Source: Betaproteobacteria bacterium
GTDB taxonomy: Bacteria > Pseudomonadota > Gammaproteobacteria > Burkholderiales > SG8-39
DNA length: 39,843 bases
Direction of reading: 5' to 3'
Assembly (NCBI GenBank): GCA_025356085.1
Contig: JANXUV010000012.1
Coordinates: forward strand, 1-39,843
Positions 1 to 9,000 of this stretch are shown here, one piece after another. Position 1 is the first letter of the stretch; every line of letters begins with the position of its first letter. The translations under genes and the position numbers were made by a program. Under the pieces are notes generated by a model. That model worked only from the letters and a program-made list of their open reading frames with translations, was not told where the DNA came from and did no database searches.

Positions 1-2
1 CC

Positions 3-809
3 CGCGACATCACGGGCGGCCTGCCGCGCGTGGCGGAGCTGTTCGAGGCGCGCTCGCCGAAGGACGCCGGCATGCTGGCGGAAGTCACCGGCACGGTCAG
101 CTTTGGCAAGGACACCAAGGGCAAACAGCGCCTGGTGATAACGGATCCCGACTTGCAGCAGCACGAGTACCTGATCGCCAAGGACAAGCACCTGCTGGTG
201 CACGACGGCCAGGCGGTGAACAGGGGCGAGATGATCGTCGACGGTCCGGTGGATCCGCACGACCTGCTGCGCCTGCTCGGCGTCGAAGAGCTTGCGAGCT
301 ACATCATCGATGAGGTGCAGGACGTGTACCGCCTGCAAGGGGTGAAAATCAACGACAAGCACATCGAGGTGATCGTGCGCCAGATGCTGCGCCGGGTCGA
401 AGTCACCGATCCGGGCGAGACCTCGTACATCATGGGCGAGCAGTCGGAAAAGGCCGACGTGCTGGAAGAGAACGAAAAGGCGGCGAAGGAAGGCAAGAAG
501 CCCGCCGTGTACCGCTTCATGCTGCTCGGCATCACCAAGGCCTCGCTGTCCACCGATTCGTTCATCTCCGCGGCCTCCTTCCAGGAGACCACCCGCGTGC
601 TGACCGAAGCGGCGATCATGGGCAAGCGCGACGGCCTGCGTGGCCTGAAGGAGAACGTCATTGTCGGCCGTCTGATTCCGGCCGGAACCGGCATGGCGTA
701 CCACAAGGTCCGCCAGGCCCAGGCCGCCGAGGCGCCGATGCTGGATCTGCCGATCGCCGAAACGACGGCGCCCGCGCCGGCAGCGGAGGCGACGGCCGGG
801 GGCGCTTAA
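3..809 (+). CDS. rpoC: RNA polymerase beta' subunit, C-terminal part (5' end outside window)
   Basis: This is the last 268 residues of the largest catalytic-core subunit of RNA polymerase. The frame is open from base 3, and a GTG at 30 is an internal Val codon, not a start. The peptide beginning [19 protein letters not shown], followed by a beta-sheet-rich segment and a helical end ([25 protein letters not shown]), is the conserved RpoC C-terminus. The tail ends in an Ala/Pro/Thr-rich stretch. Transcription is probably closed by the terminator immediately downstream. The next gene is convergent, so the ribosomal str operon that often follows rpoC in proteobacteria does not follow here. Identification is certain; only the 5' part is missing. 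Confidence 0.98.
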   Translation, partial: RDITGGLPRVAELFEARSPKDAGMLAEVTGTVSFGKDTKGKQRLVITDPDLQQHEYLIAKDKHLLVHDGQAVNRGEMIVDGPVDPHDLLRLLGVEELASYIIDEVQDVYRLQGVKINDKHIEVIVRQMLRRVEVTDPGETSYIMGEQSEKADVLEENEKAAKEGKKPAVYRFMLLGITKASLSTDSFISAASFQETTRVLTEAAIMGKRDGLRGLKENVIVGRLIPAGTGMAYHKVRQAQAAEAPMLDLPIAETTAPAPAAEATAGGA

Positions 810-835
810 GCCAGTTCGTAACGCAGGAAGAAAAG

Positions 836-870
836 GGGCACCCGAAGTTGTAGCCGCGGGTGCCCTTTTT

Positions 871-872
<2 letters not shown>
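836..872 (+). terminator. Intrinsic terminator after rpoC, possibly bidirectional
   Basis: Perfect 9-bp inverted repeat GGGCACCCG (836-844) / CGGGTGCCC (857-865) with a 12-base loop, followed by seven T (866-872). Four A precede the left arm (831-834), so the reverse orientation has a short U-tract too. It may therefore also end transcription of the convergent ABC-F gene, whose stop codon lies at 871-873 inside the T-run. Confidence 0.93.
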
Positions 873-2736
<1,864 letters not shown>

Positions 2737-2775
2737 GCGGACCTTCGCTGCGAAACTGCGGGGCCCGCGATTCTA

Positions 2776-2809
2776 CCTAAGAGATGAAGTCAGGGGCCTA
2801 AGAAGTGAA
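2776..2809. repeat. Short direct repeat upstream of the ABC-F gene
   Basis: CCTAAGA followed by a similar purine-rich TGAA tail occurs at 2776-2788 and 2797-2809, exactly 21 bases apart, which is two helical turns. It lies at or just upstream of the predicted -10 of the ABC-F gene (2770-2775). Two copies at this spacing could bind a dimeric regulator, but could also be chance. Confidence 0.35.
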
Positions 2810-2851
2810 TCGATATCGCGTACCCGGCCGACAGAGGCCAGAAGGAAATTC

Positions 2852-3418
2852 CTACCCTCTAAAGTTCGTCCCGCCCGCTGATCGCCACTGTGCCTGCACG
2901 CCGAGGCGCGAAACTTCCCGTTCCAGGAATGCGCGGTCGATCGGGGTCGCCGCAAGAATAAACCGGATATCGCGCAGGTGCTTGTCCGATCCGCCTTCGC
3001 GCAGGAATTCAAGCTTGCGCAGGATCACGTATTCCGGCGGCGCGATCCAGGCGCCGCCACCGCCGAGATCGATGCGGCGCCGATGCTCCAGCGCCCAGGC
3101 ATGCAGCGGATCTCCCGCGGCGAGATAGAGGTCGGCCTTGAACTGGCTCTTGTGGTGGATCAGGTTAAACATGCCGCGCGTGCCTTTCGCCACCATCTCG
3201 TTCATGGCTTCTTCGGGCGGGACGTAGTAGTCGGCGTCGGGAAACGCGGACCGTAGTGCCGGAACGTCCTGCAACCGCAACAGCAGGACCACGTCGATGT
3301 CGGCCGTCAGCCGCGGTTCGCCGTAAACGCTGGCAGCGACCGAGCCGGTGATGCAGTAAGGAAGTGCGAGGCGCTCGAGCCGTTCGATGAACGGTGCAAA
3401 CGGATCAGGTGCCGGCAT
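2852..3418 (-). CDS. Minimal-type nucleotidyltransferase domain protein
   Basis: 188 residues from the chosen ATG at 3418. The N-terminal half has the nucleotidyltransferase-fold signature GSVAASVYGEPRLTADIDVVL: a Gly-Ser followed by Asp-x-Asp, the metal-binding motif of the polymerase-beta-like superfamily. The second half is helical, with a Lys/Arg-rich segment (ILRKLEFLREGGSDKHLRDI) typical of the AbiEii/DUF6036-like group. An ATG at 3460 would add 14 unusual residues. The 3418 start overlaps the preceding 65-residue gene by 14 bases, suggesting translational coupling. The substrate is unknown. Such proteins are often partnered with small proteins and some belong to toxin-antitoxin systems, but nothing here proves that. 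Confidence 0.85.
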   Translation of the reverse strand: MPAPDPFAPFIERLERLALPYCITGSVAASVYGEPRLTADIDVVLLLRLQDVPALRSAFPDADYYVPPEEAMNEMVAKGTRGMFNLIHHKSQFKADLYLAAGDPLHAWALEHRRRIDLGGGGAWIAPPEYVILRKLEFLREGGSDKHLRDIRFILAATPIDRAFLEREVSRLGVQAQWRSAGGTNFRG

Positions 3419-3602
3419 GGCGCAGCGAGCGGCGTGCCTCGTACTCAAGCTGCTCGTCACCCCAGTCCGCGTGCGTCATGCGCAATCCCGCCATCCGCAG
3501 TTGGATGCCGGCTGCGTAAAGCGCGGCCGTCATCTCCAGCTTCTGCGCTGGCGTCGCGCGCTTCAACGCCTCAAGTTGAACCGGATGAATGGGCTCGTCC
3601 AT
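3405..3602 (-). CDS. Small hypothetical protein encoded with the nucleotidyltransferase
   Basis: A 65-residue protein starting at an ATG (3602), MDEPIHPVQLEALKRATPAQ, with no Cys and no membrane segment. The first half looks helical and Ala/Leu-rich; the second half (LRMTHADWGDEQLEYEARR) resembles the small 'TPAQKL...HPDWSEEQV' proteins found beside orphan nucleotidyltransferase genes. It begins 43 bases after the stop of the rhodanese fusion gene and overlaps the nucleotidyltransferase start, so the two are probably translated together. A weak GAGG precedes the ATG. A role as regulatory partner or antitoxin of the nucleotidyltransferase is inference only. Confidence 0.75.
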   Translation of the reverse strand: MDEPIHPVQLEALKRATPAQKLEMTAALYAAGIQLRMAGLRMTHADWGDEQLEYEARRSLRHAGT

Positions 3603-3645
3603 CGCCTCGGGAATACTACACCCGCGAAGAAATCCGAGTCTGCTC

Positions 3646-5778
3646 CTAAGGCGAGGGCGGGTAGTCCCTGAACCGGCAGTCGGGATCGCGGCGGATCTGC
3701 TCCAGCAGCGCGACTTCCCACTGCAGGTAGTCCTGCATCGCCGCCTCGATCTGCGCCTTGTGGTCGTAGGGCTTGTAGTACACATCCTCCGGCGGCTCGA
3801 GCATGCGGGTTTCCCCGGTTTCCATCGGCAGGCCGGCAGCGCGCCAGGAGTTCGTGCCGCCCTCGAGCGCATGTGCGTCGGATCCAAGCGCCGCCAGGTC
3901 GGCTGCGGCGTAGCGCGCCAGCAGGCCGTCGGGCGAGGTGCAGAGAACAGGTTTGGACTTGAGTTGCTCGACATGCCCGCCAAGCCGGGAACGGATGGCA
4001 AAAGCGGCGCCCGGAATGTGGCCGGCACGGTACTGGAGGCTGGTGCCGAAATCTAGGATCAGGAAATTGCCCGGTTTCTGCGTGGACATCATCGGGCACG
4101 ATGGTGCTTGAATTCGAAATGCCGGCTCCAGGGAATCGAGAACCGCATCCTGCACGACGTAGACCTCCGCCCAGCCCATCTGCAGCAGCCACGAGGCGGT
4201 CATGATGGCCCGCACGCCATGGTCATCCAGAAGCGCAATGCGCGCGCCGTGCACGGCAGCGAAGGTGTCGGTCGCCTGCACCAGCTGGCCGCCGGGCGCG
4301 GAGATTGAGCCGGCCAGGTGGCCTGCGGCGTATTCCTCCGGGGAACGGACGTCGAAAAGGTAGAGGGTTCGATCGGATTCGTTTTTCAACTTTTCCAGGT
4401 CTTTTACAGTCAGGGTATGAATCGAAAAACGTTCCGCCACCCTGGCCGCGGCGTTCTTTGCTTTCTCCAGCATGTTTCCCGCCGGAGCCGCCGCCATGCG
4501 CGACTGCCCGCGCTCCAGTTCCAGGCCCGCGAGGTGCCAGCCCATGGTGCCGTTCTTGAGCGCCACTACCTTGTTCTGGATGCCGGCATTGATCAGCGAT
4601 TGCGCGCCGATGATCGATCGCGTGCGCCCCGCGCAGTTCACGACCACCAGCGTTGCCGGGTCCGGCGCGGCCTGGTGCACGCGGTAGGCGAGTTCGGCGC
4701 CCGGACAATTCAGCGCGCCGGGAATGTTCATCACGCGGTACTCGCTCATCGGGCGCGAGTCGAGCACCACCAGGTTTTCGCCCGCGTCAAGCTTCGCCTT
4801 CAGCTCAGCCGCGGCGATGCGCGGGGTGTTGTCGTGGTGCTCGACGTGCTCGCCGAAGGCTTTGGATGGCACGTGCACCCCGGAATACAGCGCGTAGCCT
4901 GCCGCCTTCCAGCCGGCGTTGCCGCCCGCCAGCACGTGCAGGTCGCGGTAGCCGAGGCGGCGCAGTACGCGGGCCGCGCGCTGCGCCAGCTGCTCGTCGT
5001 CATCGACCAGCACGATGCGGGTCGCAAGGCGCGGCACGAGGAGTCCGATACGAAGTTCCAGGTGAGACAGCGGCGCAGAGTTGGCGAGGAACAGGTGGTT
5101 GCGCGCATGCACACCCTCTTCGCGCACATCGAGGATGGCGTATTCCCCGCCGGCGGCAGTCAGCGCCCGCAGTTCCTGCGGAGTGATGCGCGTGCAGTAG
5201 ATCTCCGGTTTGGCCATGAAGCGCGCCACGCGGCCCCCGGTACTGGAGGGAAAGGTGATGCGGTCGGGCAGGTCTTCCAGCGTCTTGCCGTAGAGGTGCA
5301 GGTGCAGCGACTCGCTTTTGCTGGTGACCTCGATGGTGTGGAAGTCGTTCGGCAGCATGGCGCAGGCGCTGCCGCGCTGGATGGTGAGCTCGTGCGACTT
5401 CGTCAGCTTGCCTTCGACTGGATTTTTGCCGTCATCGACGCGCTCGTAGAACACGTTGTGTTCGTCGCCGAAGACCCCGGCGATCGAGGCCCAGGTGGTG
5501 TGGTTGTGCGGCGGTTGCGCCTTGCCGGGCACGCCTGCAGAGCCGTAGAGCGCGAAGCGGCCGTCGGAATCCTCGGCGAGGTGGTAGATGGTGCCCGCGC
5601 GTCCCGGGATATTGGCGAAATGCTGCGCGGGGAAAAGTTCCGAGCGGCGGGCGAGGGCGATCAACTCCGCCTTGATCTTGTCCAGCGACGCCCGGTTGAC
5701 GCCTTCCTTCGATTCGATGCCGCGCACGCGTCCGATGAGTTGGCTCACCGCCTGCGCGCGCCGTGCCTGGATTGTCAT
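3646..5778 (-). CDS. Thiol dioxygenase-like cupin fused to four rhodanese domains
   Basis: 710 residues. Residues about 60-175 form a cupin with His91-x-His93 (PPHNHTTW) and His147, the three-His iron site spacing of cysteine/3-mercaptopropionate dioxygenases. A later SLHLHLYG (157-164) resembles the Ser-His-Tyr catalytic motif of that family. Four rhodanese modules follow: about 197-300, 319-425, 455-550 and 566-655. Only the second (Cys382 in NCAGRTRS) and fourth (Cys613 in LCTSPDGLLAR) keep the persulfide-carrying cysteine; the first and third have Asp-rich loops (LVDDDEQ, LLDDHGV) there. The fourth loop departs from the canonical six-residue form. No signal peptide is visible, so it is probably cytoplasmic. 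Likely role: oxidation of a thiol or persulfide coupled to sulfane-sulfur transfer. The predicted promoter is shared with the divergent acetyltransferase gene, and the ATG at 5778 would be essentially the first transcribed codon. Confidence 0.88.
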   Translation of the reverse strand: MTIQARRAQAVSQLIGRVRGIESKEGVNRASLDKIKAELIALARRSELFPAQHFANIPGRAGTIYHLAEDSDGRFALYGSAGVPGKAQPPHNHTTWASIAGVFGDEHNVFYERVDDGKNPVEGKLTKSHELTIQRGSACAMLPNDFHTIEVTSKSESLHLHLYGKTLEDLPDRITFPSSTGGRVARFMAKPEIYCTRITPQELRALTAAGGEYAILDVREEGVHARNHLFLANSAPLSHLELRIGLLVPRLATRIVLVDDDEQLAQRAARVLRRLGYRDLHVLAGGNAGWKAAGYALYSGVHVPSKAFGEHVEHHDNTPRIAAAELKAKLDAGENLVVLDSRPMSEYRVMNIPGALNCPGAELAYRVHQAAPDPATLVVVNCAGRTRSIIGAQSLINAGIQNKVVALKNGTMGWHLAGLELERGQSRMAAAPAGNMLEKAKNAAARVAERFSIHTLTVKDLEKLKNESDRTLYLFDVRSPEEYAAGHLAGSISAPGGQLVQATDTFAAVHGARIALLDDHGVRAIMTASWLLQMGWAEVYVVQDAVLDSLEPAFRIQAPSCPMMSTQKPGNFLILDFGTSLQYRAGHIPGAAFAIRSRLGGHVEQLKSKPVLCTSPDGLLARYAAADLAALGSDAHALEGGTNSWRAAGLPMETGETRMLEPPEDVYYKPYDHKAQIEAAMQDYLQWEVALLEQIRRDPDCRFRDYPPSP

Positions 5779-5784
5779 GCGTTA

Positions 5785-5792
5785 ACTATAAT
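5785..5792. promoter_or_regulatory. Compact bidirectional promoter with leaderless starts
   Basis: Only 20 bases separate the divergent start codons at 5778 (minus) and 5799 (plus). TATAAT at 5787-5792 lies 6 bases before the plus ATG; on the other strand TATAGT (5785-5790) lies 6 bases before the minus ATG. Both place transcription start at or next to the A of the start codon. There is no room for a ribosome binding site. No good -35 box is visible for either direction. Confidence 0.6.
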
Positions 5793-5798
5793 CGCTCC

Positions 5799-6314
5799 AT
5801 GCTCATCCGACCTGCCGCGCCGCAAGATCTGCCCGCCATCCAATCCATCTACGCCCACCACGTGATGCACGGCCTCGCCTCCTTCGAGGAAGTGCCGCCC
5901 GCGCTGGAGGAAATGCGCCGCCGCTTCGAAGACATCACCGGGCAGGGTTTCCCCTACCTGCTCGCGGAGGAGAGGGGCGAGATCCTGGGCTACGGCTATT
6001 GCTCGCTGTACTGCACGCGCTCGGCCTACCGCCATACGCTCGAGGACTCGATCTACGTAAAGCAGGGGCAGCAGGGCAAGGGTGTCGGCAAGGCGATGCT
6101 GAAGGAACTGATCGTCCGCTGCGAGACGCTCAATTGCCGCCAGCTCGTCGCGGTGATCGGCGACAGCGCCAATGCGGGCTCGATCAAGCTGCACGCCAGC
6201 CTCGGCTTCGTGCGCGCGGGCCTGCTGCGCTCCACGGGCTACAAGTTCGGCCGCTGGGTCGACAGCGTGTACATGCAACTGCCGCTGGGCCCGGGGGACG
6301 GGACCAAGCCCTAG
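5799..6314 (+). CDS. GNAT acetyltransferase, phosphinothricin/methionine-sulfone type
   Basis: A 171-residue single-domain N-acetyltransferase that transfers acetyl from acetyl-CoA to an amino group. The opening (IRPAAPQDLPAIQSIYAHHV) and the conserved ASFEEVPP are hallmarks of the PAT/MnaT branch, whose members acetylate methionine sulfone/sulfoximine or phosphinothricin. The acetyl-CoA pyrophosphate loop is QGQQGKGVGKAM, followed by the helix that caps it, then SIKLHASLGF and the terminal strand. The ATG at 5799 is preferred to one at 5763, because the latter lies inside the divergent gene and gives an unrelated extension. Its stop TAG shares a CTAG with the convergent oxidoreductase gene. 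The exact substrate is not determined. Confidence 0.88.
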   Translation: MLIRPAAPQDLPAIQSIYAHHVMHGLASFEEVPPALEEMRRRFEDITGQGFPYLLAEERGEILGYGYCSLYCTRSAYRHTLEDSIYVKQGQQGKGVGKAMLKELIVRCETLNCRQLVAVIGDSANAGSIKLHASLGFVRAGLLRSTGYKFGRWVDSVYMQLPLGPGDGTKP

Positions 6315-7288
6315 CCCGTCGTCAGTACCACCTTGCCTTTCACTTTCCTCGCGGCCATGAGCTTGAGCGCATCCACGGCCTGCGCGAGCGGGAAGGTCTG
6401 CGACACGTGGGGCTTGAGCTTGCCCTCGCGGAACCATTTGCCGAGCTGGCCGATGCTTTCAGCAAAGGCCTTGGGTTCCCTGCGCGCGAAGTCGCCCCAG
6501 AAAACGCCGACGATCGAGCAGCCTTTCAGCAGCGTGAGGTTGAGCGGAATCTTCGGGATGTCGCCGGCGGCGAAACCCACCACCAGCAGCCGGCCGCGCC
6601 ACGCTGACGAGCGCAATGCGGGCTCCGTGTAGGGGCCGCCGACCGCGTCGTAGATCACGTCCACGCCTTTGCCGCCGGTGAGTTCCTTGATTTTCTCCCG
6701 CATGTCTTCGGTCGCGTAGTTGATGCCGGCGTCCGCCCCATGCTGCTTGCAGACCTCCAGCTTGTCGGCGCTGGAAGCACAGGCGATGACCTTGGCGCCC
6801 ATCGCCTTTCCGATCTCGATCGCGGCCAGGCCGACGCCGCCCGCGGCTCCCAGCACCAGCAGCGTCTCGCCGGCCTTCAGCTGTCCGCGGTCGCGCAGCG
6901 CGTGGTCGGAGGTGCCATAGGTGAGCAGGAATGCCGCCGCGCTGTTGTAGTCCATGCCCTCGGGGATCGGCACCAGGCGCGAAGCCTCGACTTTGACTTC
7001 CTCGGCGAACGCGCCATAGGTGGTGAAGGCGATGACGCGGTCGCCTGCCTTGTATCCCTTCACGCCTTCGCCGACTTCCTTGATCACGCCGGCCATCTCG
7101 CTGCCGGGCGAGAAGGGCAGCGGCGGCTTGAACTGGTACTTGTTCTGGATGATCAGCACGTCAGGAAAATTCAGGCTCGCCGCCTTGACGCTGACGACAA
7201 CTTCGCCCGCGCCGGCTTTCGGCGAAGGCAGTTCCTCGATGACGAGGGATTCGGGCGGGCCGAACTGCTTGCAGAGGACAGCTTTCAT
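6311..7288 (-). CDS. Zinc-free quinone oxidoreductase-like MDR enzyme
   Basis: 325 residues of the medium-chain dehydrogenase/reductase superfamily, NADPH:quinone oxidoreductase branch. The N-terminal GroES-like domain lacks the zinc-binding Cys/His set (ASLNFPDVLIIQNKYQ). The Rossmann domain contains LGAAGGVGLAAIEIGKAMGA (about 145-165), the nucleotide-binding loop, and ACASSADK, which suits NADPH. The C-terminus VKGKVVLTTG is the usual family ending. The likely reaction is NADPH-dependent reduction of a quinone or an activated double bond (enone, enoyl-CoA). The gene stands alone: it is convergent with the acetyltransferase gene (4-base overlap) and divergent from a GST gene. Confidence 0.92.
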   Translation of the reverse strand: MKAVLCKQFGPPESLVIEELPSPKAGAGEVVVSVKAASLNFPDVLIIQNKYQFKPPLPFSPGSEMAGVIKEVGEGVKGYKAGDRVIAFTTYGAFAEEVKVEASRLVPIPEGMDYNSAAAFLLTYGTSDHALRDRGQLKAGETLLVLGAAGGVGLAAIEIGKAMGAKVIACASSADKLEVCKQHGADAGINYATEDMREKIKELTGGKGVDVIYDAVGGPYTEPALRSSAWRGRLLVVGFAAGDIPKIPLNLTLLKGCSIVGVFWGDFARREPKAFAESIGQLGKWFREGKLKPHVSQTFPLAQAVDALKLMAARKVKGKVVLTTG

Positions 7289-7323
7289 CGCGTTACCATG
7301 ATTGATTTCGGGAAGGGCGGATT

Positions 7324-8256
7324 ATGACCGAACCGGTGCTTCATCATTACCCCATTTCTCCGTTCGCGGAAAAGGCCCGGCTCATGCTGGGCTTCAAGCG
7401 CCTGGCCTGGAAGTCGGTGCAGATTCCGCTGATCATGCCCAAACCCGACGTGGTGGCGCTCACCGGCGGCTACCGCCGCACGCCGATCCTGCAGGTCGGG
7501 GCCGACATCTACTGCGACACCGCGCTAATCGCCCGGGTGCTGGAGGAACTGGCGCCGTCGCCCTCGTTCTTCCCCCAGGGCGATACCTACGCGGTGCAGG
7601 CCGCGGCGCAGTTCGCCGACACCACGCTGTTCTGGAACACGGTGCCCGTGGGCTTCCAGCCCGGCATCGGAATGATGAAGATTTTCTTCAAAGACGCCGC
7701 GCCGGAGTACCTCACTGCCTTTGGCAAAGACCGTTCGGCCTGGCGCGGCAGTTCGCGGCGCGGCCCGGCGAACGAGTGCAAGGCAAACCTGGTCGGGCTG
7801 CTCGCCAGGATCGAGGCGCAGCTCGCGGCGCAGTTCCTCTTCGGAGCCGCGCCTTGCTATGCTGATTTCTCGCTCTACCACGCGCTATGGCCCCTCTGGA
7901 GGCCCGAGGACACGCGCGCGATGCTCGCACCCTATCCGCGCACGCTGAAGTTCATGGAACGCATGACGGCCTTCGGCCACGGCAAGTCCACCGAGATCTC
8001 AAGCGCGGACGCGATCCAACTCGCCAAATCCTCGAAGCCGGAAACAGTGAAGAACCCGGTTGCGCTGGAGACGAACGGCATCACTCTCGGTGCGCAAGCC
8101 TCCGTGATGCCGGTGGACACCGGCCTCGATCCGGTGATCGGCGAACTCCTGACCGCCTCGGCGGACGAGATCGTCATTCGTCGCACCGATCCGCGCGCCG
8201 GCACGGTTCAGGTGCACTTCCCGCGCTTCGGCTACCAGATCAACAAGCCCGCTTAG
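7324..8256 (+). CDS. Glutathione S-transferase family protein with C-terminal extension
   Basis: 310 residues, longer than a typical GST (about 200-230). Residues 1-80 are the thioredoxin-like domain (LHHYPISPFAEKARLML, then GGYRRTPILQ with the cis-Pro, then CDTALIARVLEE, the glutathione gamma-glutamyl site). An all-helical domain follows to about 215 (AAPCYADFSLYHALWPLW). The remaining 95 residues form a separate segment ending in a beta-rich stretch (DEIVIRRTDPRAGTVQVHFPRFG), outside the standard GST fold. A ribosome binding site GGGAAGGGCGG precedes the ATG. Its stop codon overlaps that of the convergent SDR gene. The substrate is unknown; conjugation or isomerisation with glutathione is the family role. 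Confidence 0.85.
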   Translation: MTEPVLHHYPISPFAEKARLMLGFKRLAWKSVQIPLIMPKPDVVALTGGYRRTPILQVGADIYCDTALIARVLEELAPSPSFFPQGDTYAVQAAAQFADTTLFWNTVPVGFQPGIGMMKIFFKDAAPEYLTAFGKDRSAWRGSSRRGPANECKANLVGLLARIEAQLAAQFLFGAAPCYADFSLYHALWPLWRPEDTRAMLAPYPRTLKFMERMTAFGHGKSTEISSADAIQLAKSSKPETVKNPVALETNGITLGAQASVMPVDTGLDPVIGELLTASADEIVIRRTDPRAGTVQVHFPRFGYQINKPA

Positions 8257-8981
8257 CGGTTGGACTGGCCGCCGTCAATGGTGAGGATGGTGCCGCTCGT
8301 ATAGGCGGAGCGGTCGGAAGCGAAGAACGCCACCGTGTTCGCAATTTCCTCCGGCGTGGCCGGCCGGCCGAAGGACATGTCCTTGAACAGTTCCTCGTAG
8401 CGCGCCGCATCGCCCAATTTGGTCTGCGCCATCTGCTTGTGCAGGCTGATAAGGCGGTCCGTCGCGACGGGGCCGGGGTTGATGCCGAGCACGCGGATGC
8501 CATCGGCGTGCGAGGTGCCTCCGAGCGCGCGGGTGAAGGCCATCAGCCCCGCATTGCCGACGCTGCCGGTAATGTAGGCGGCGTTCATTTTTTCACCCGC
8601 CGCCCCGATGACGTTGACGATCACGCCGCGCTTCTTTGCCTTCATGCTCGCATAGACCGCGCGCGTGAGGTTGATGTAGCCGAATACCTTCAGGTCCCAG
8701 GCCTTGCGCCAGGTCTCCTCGTCCACCTTGAGCAGGTCACCGCCCGGTATCGCACCTGCGTTGTTGACCAGGATGTCCAGATCGCCCGCCCACGCGGCCA
8801 CTTCCTCTGCGGCACCGCGCAATGAAAGGTCCGCCGCCCTGGCATTTGCGCTGGGCGCGATGCTGCGCGAAACGCCGAGTACCGTGCAGCCCTCCGATGT
8901 GAGCATCTCCGCGCAGGCGCGGCCGATACCTTTCGATGCGCCCGTGACCAGCGCGCGTTTGCCTTTGAGTTTGAGGTCCAT
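8253..8981 (-). CDS. Short-chain dehydrogenase-like protein lacking the usual catalytic Ser and Lys
   Basis: 242 residues with an intact Rossmann cofactor site: TGASKGIG near residue 14, NNAG near 74 and NPGP near 165. The catalytic region is unusual. The Ser position reads NVIGAAGE instead of the common N-x-S-S, and the Tyr is followed by ITGS (AAYITGSVGNAG), so the Lys of Tyr-x3-Lys is Ser. The C-terminal FGRPATPEEIANTVAFFASDRSAYTSG and GGQ are standard. The protein should bind NAD(P)(H) but may not catalyse ordinary alcohol/ketone chemistry. It is divergent from the racemase-like gene with a 19-base gap, so the two may be co-regulated. I believe related proteins with the same substitution exist in other betaproteobacteria, but that is from memory. 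Confidence 0.88.
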   Translation of the reverse strand: MDLKLKGKRALVTGASKGIGRACAEMLTSEGCTVLGVSRSIAPSANARAADLSLRGAAEEVAAWAGDLDILVNNAGAIPGGDLLKVDEETWRKAWDLKVFGYINLTRAVYASMKAKKRGVIVNVIGAAGEKMNAAYITGSVGNAGLMAFTRALGGTSHADGIRVLGINPGPVATDRLISLHKQMAQTKLGDAARYEELFKDMSFGRPATPEEIANTVAFFASDRSAYTSGTILTIDGGQSNR

Positions 8982-8988
8982 AGTTTGC

Positions 8989-8995
8989 TAGTCTA
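8989..8995. promoter_or_regulatory. Symmetric -10-like element between divergent SDR and racemase-like genes
   Basis: In the 19-base gap between starts 8981 (minus) and 9001 (plus), TAGTCT (8989-8994) stands 6 bases before the plus ATG. Its partly symmetric partner on the other strand, TAGACT (8990-8995), stands 8 bases before the minus ATG. TTGAGT at 8965-8970 could be the plus -35 (18-base spacer). Both transcripts would start at or near the start codon. Confidence 0.45.
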
Positions 8996-9000
8996 ACAAG

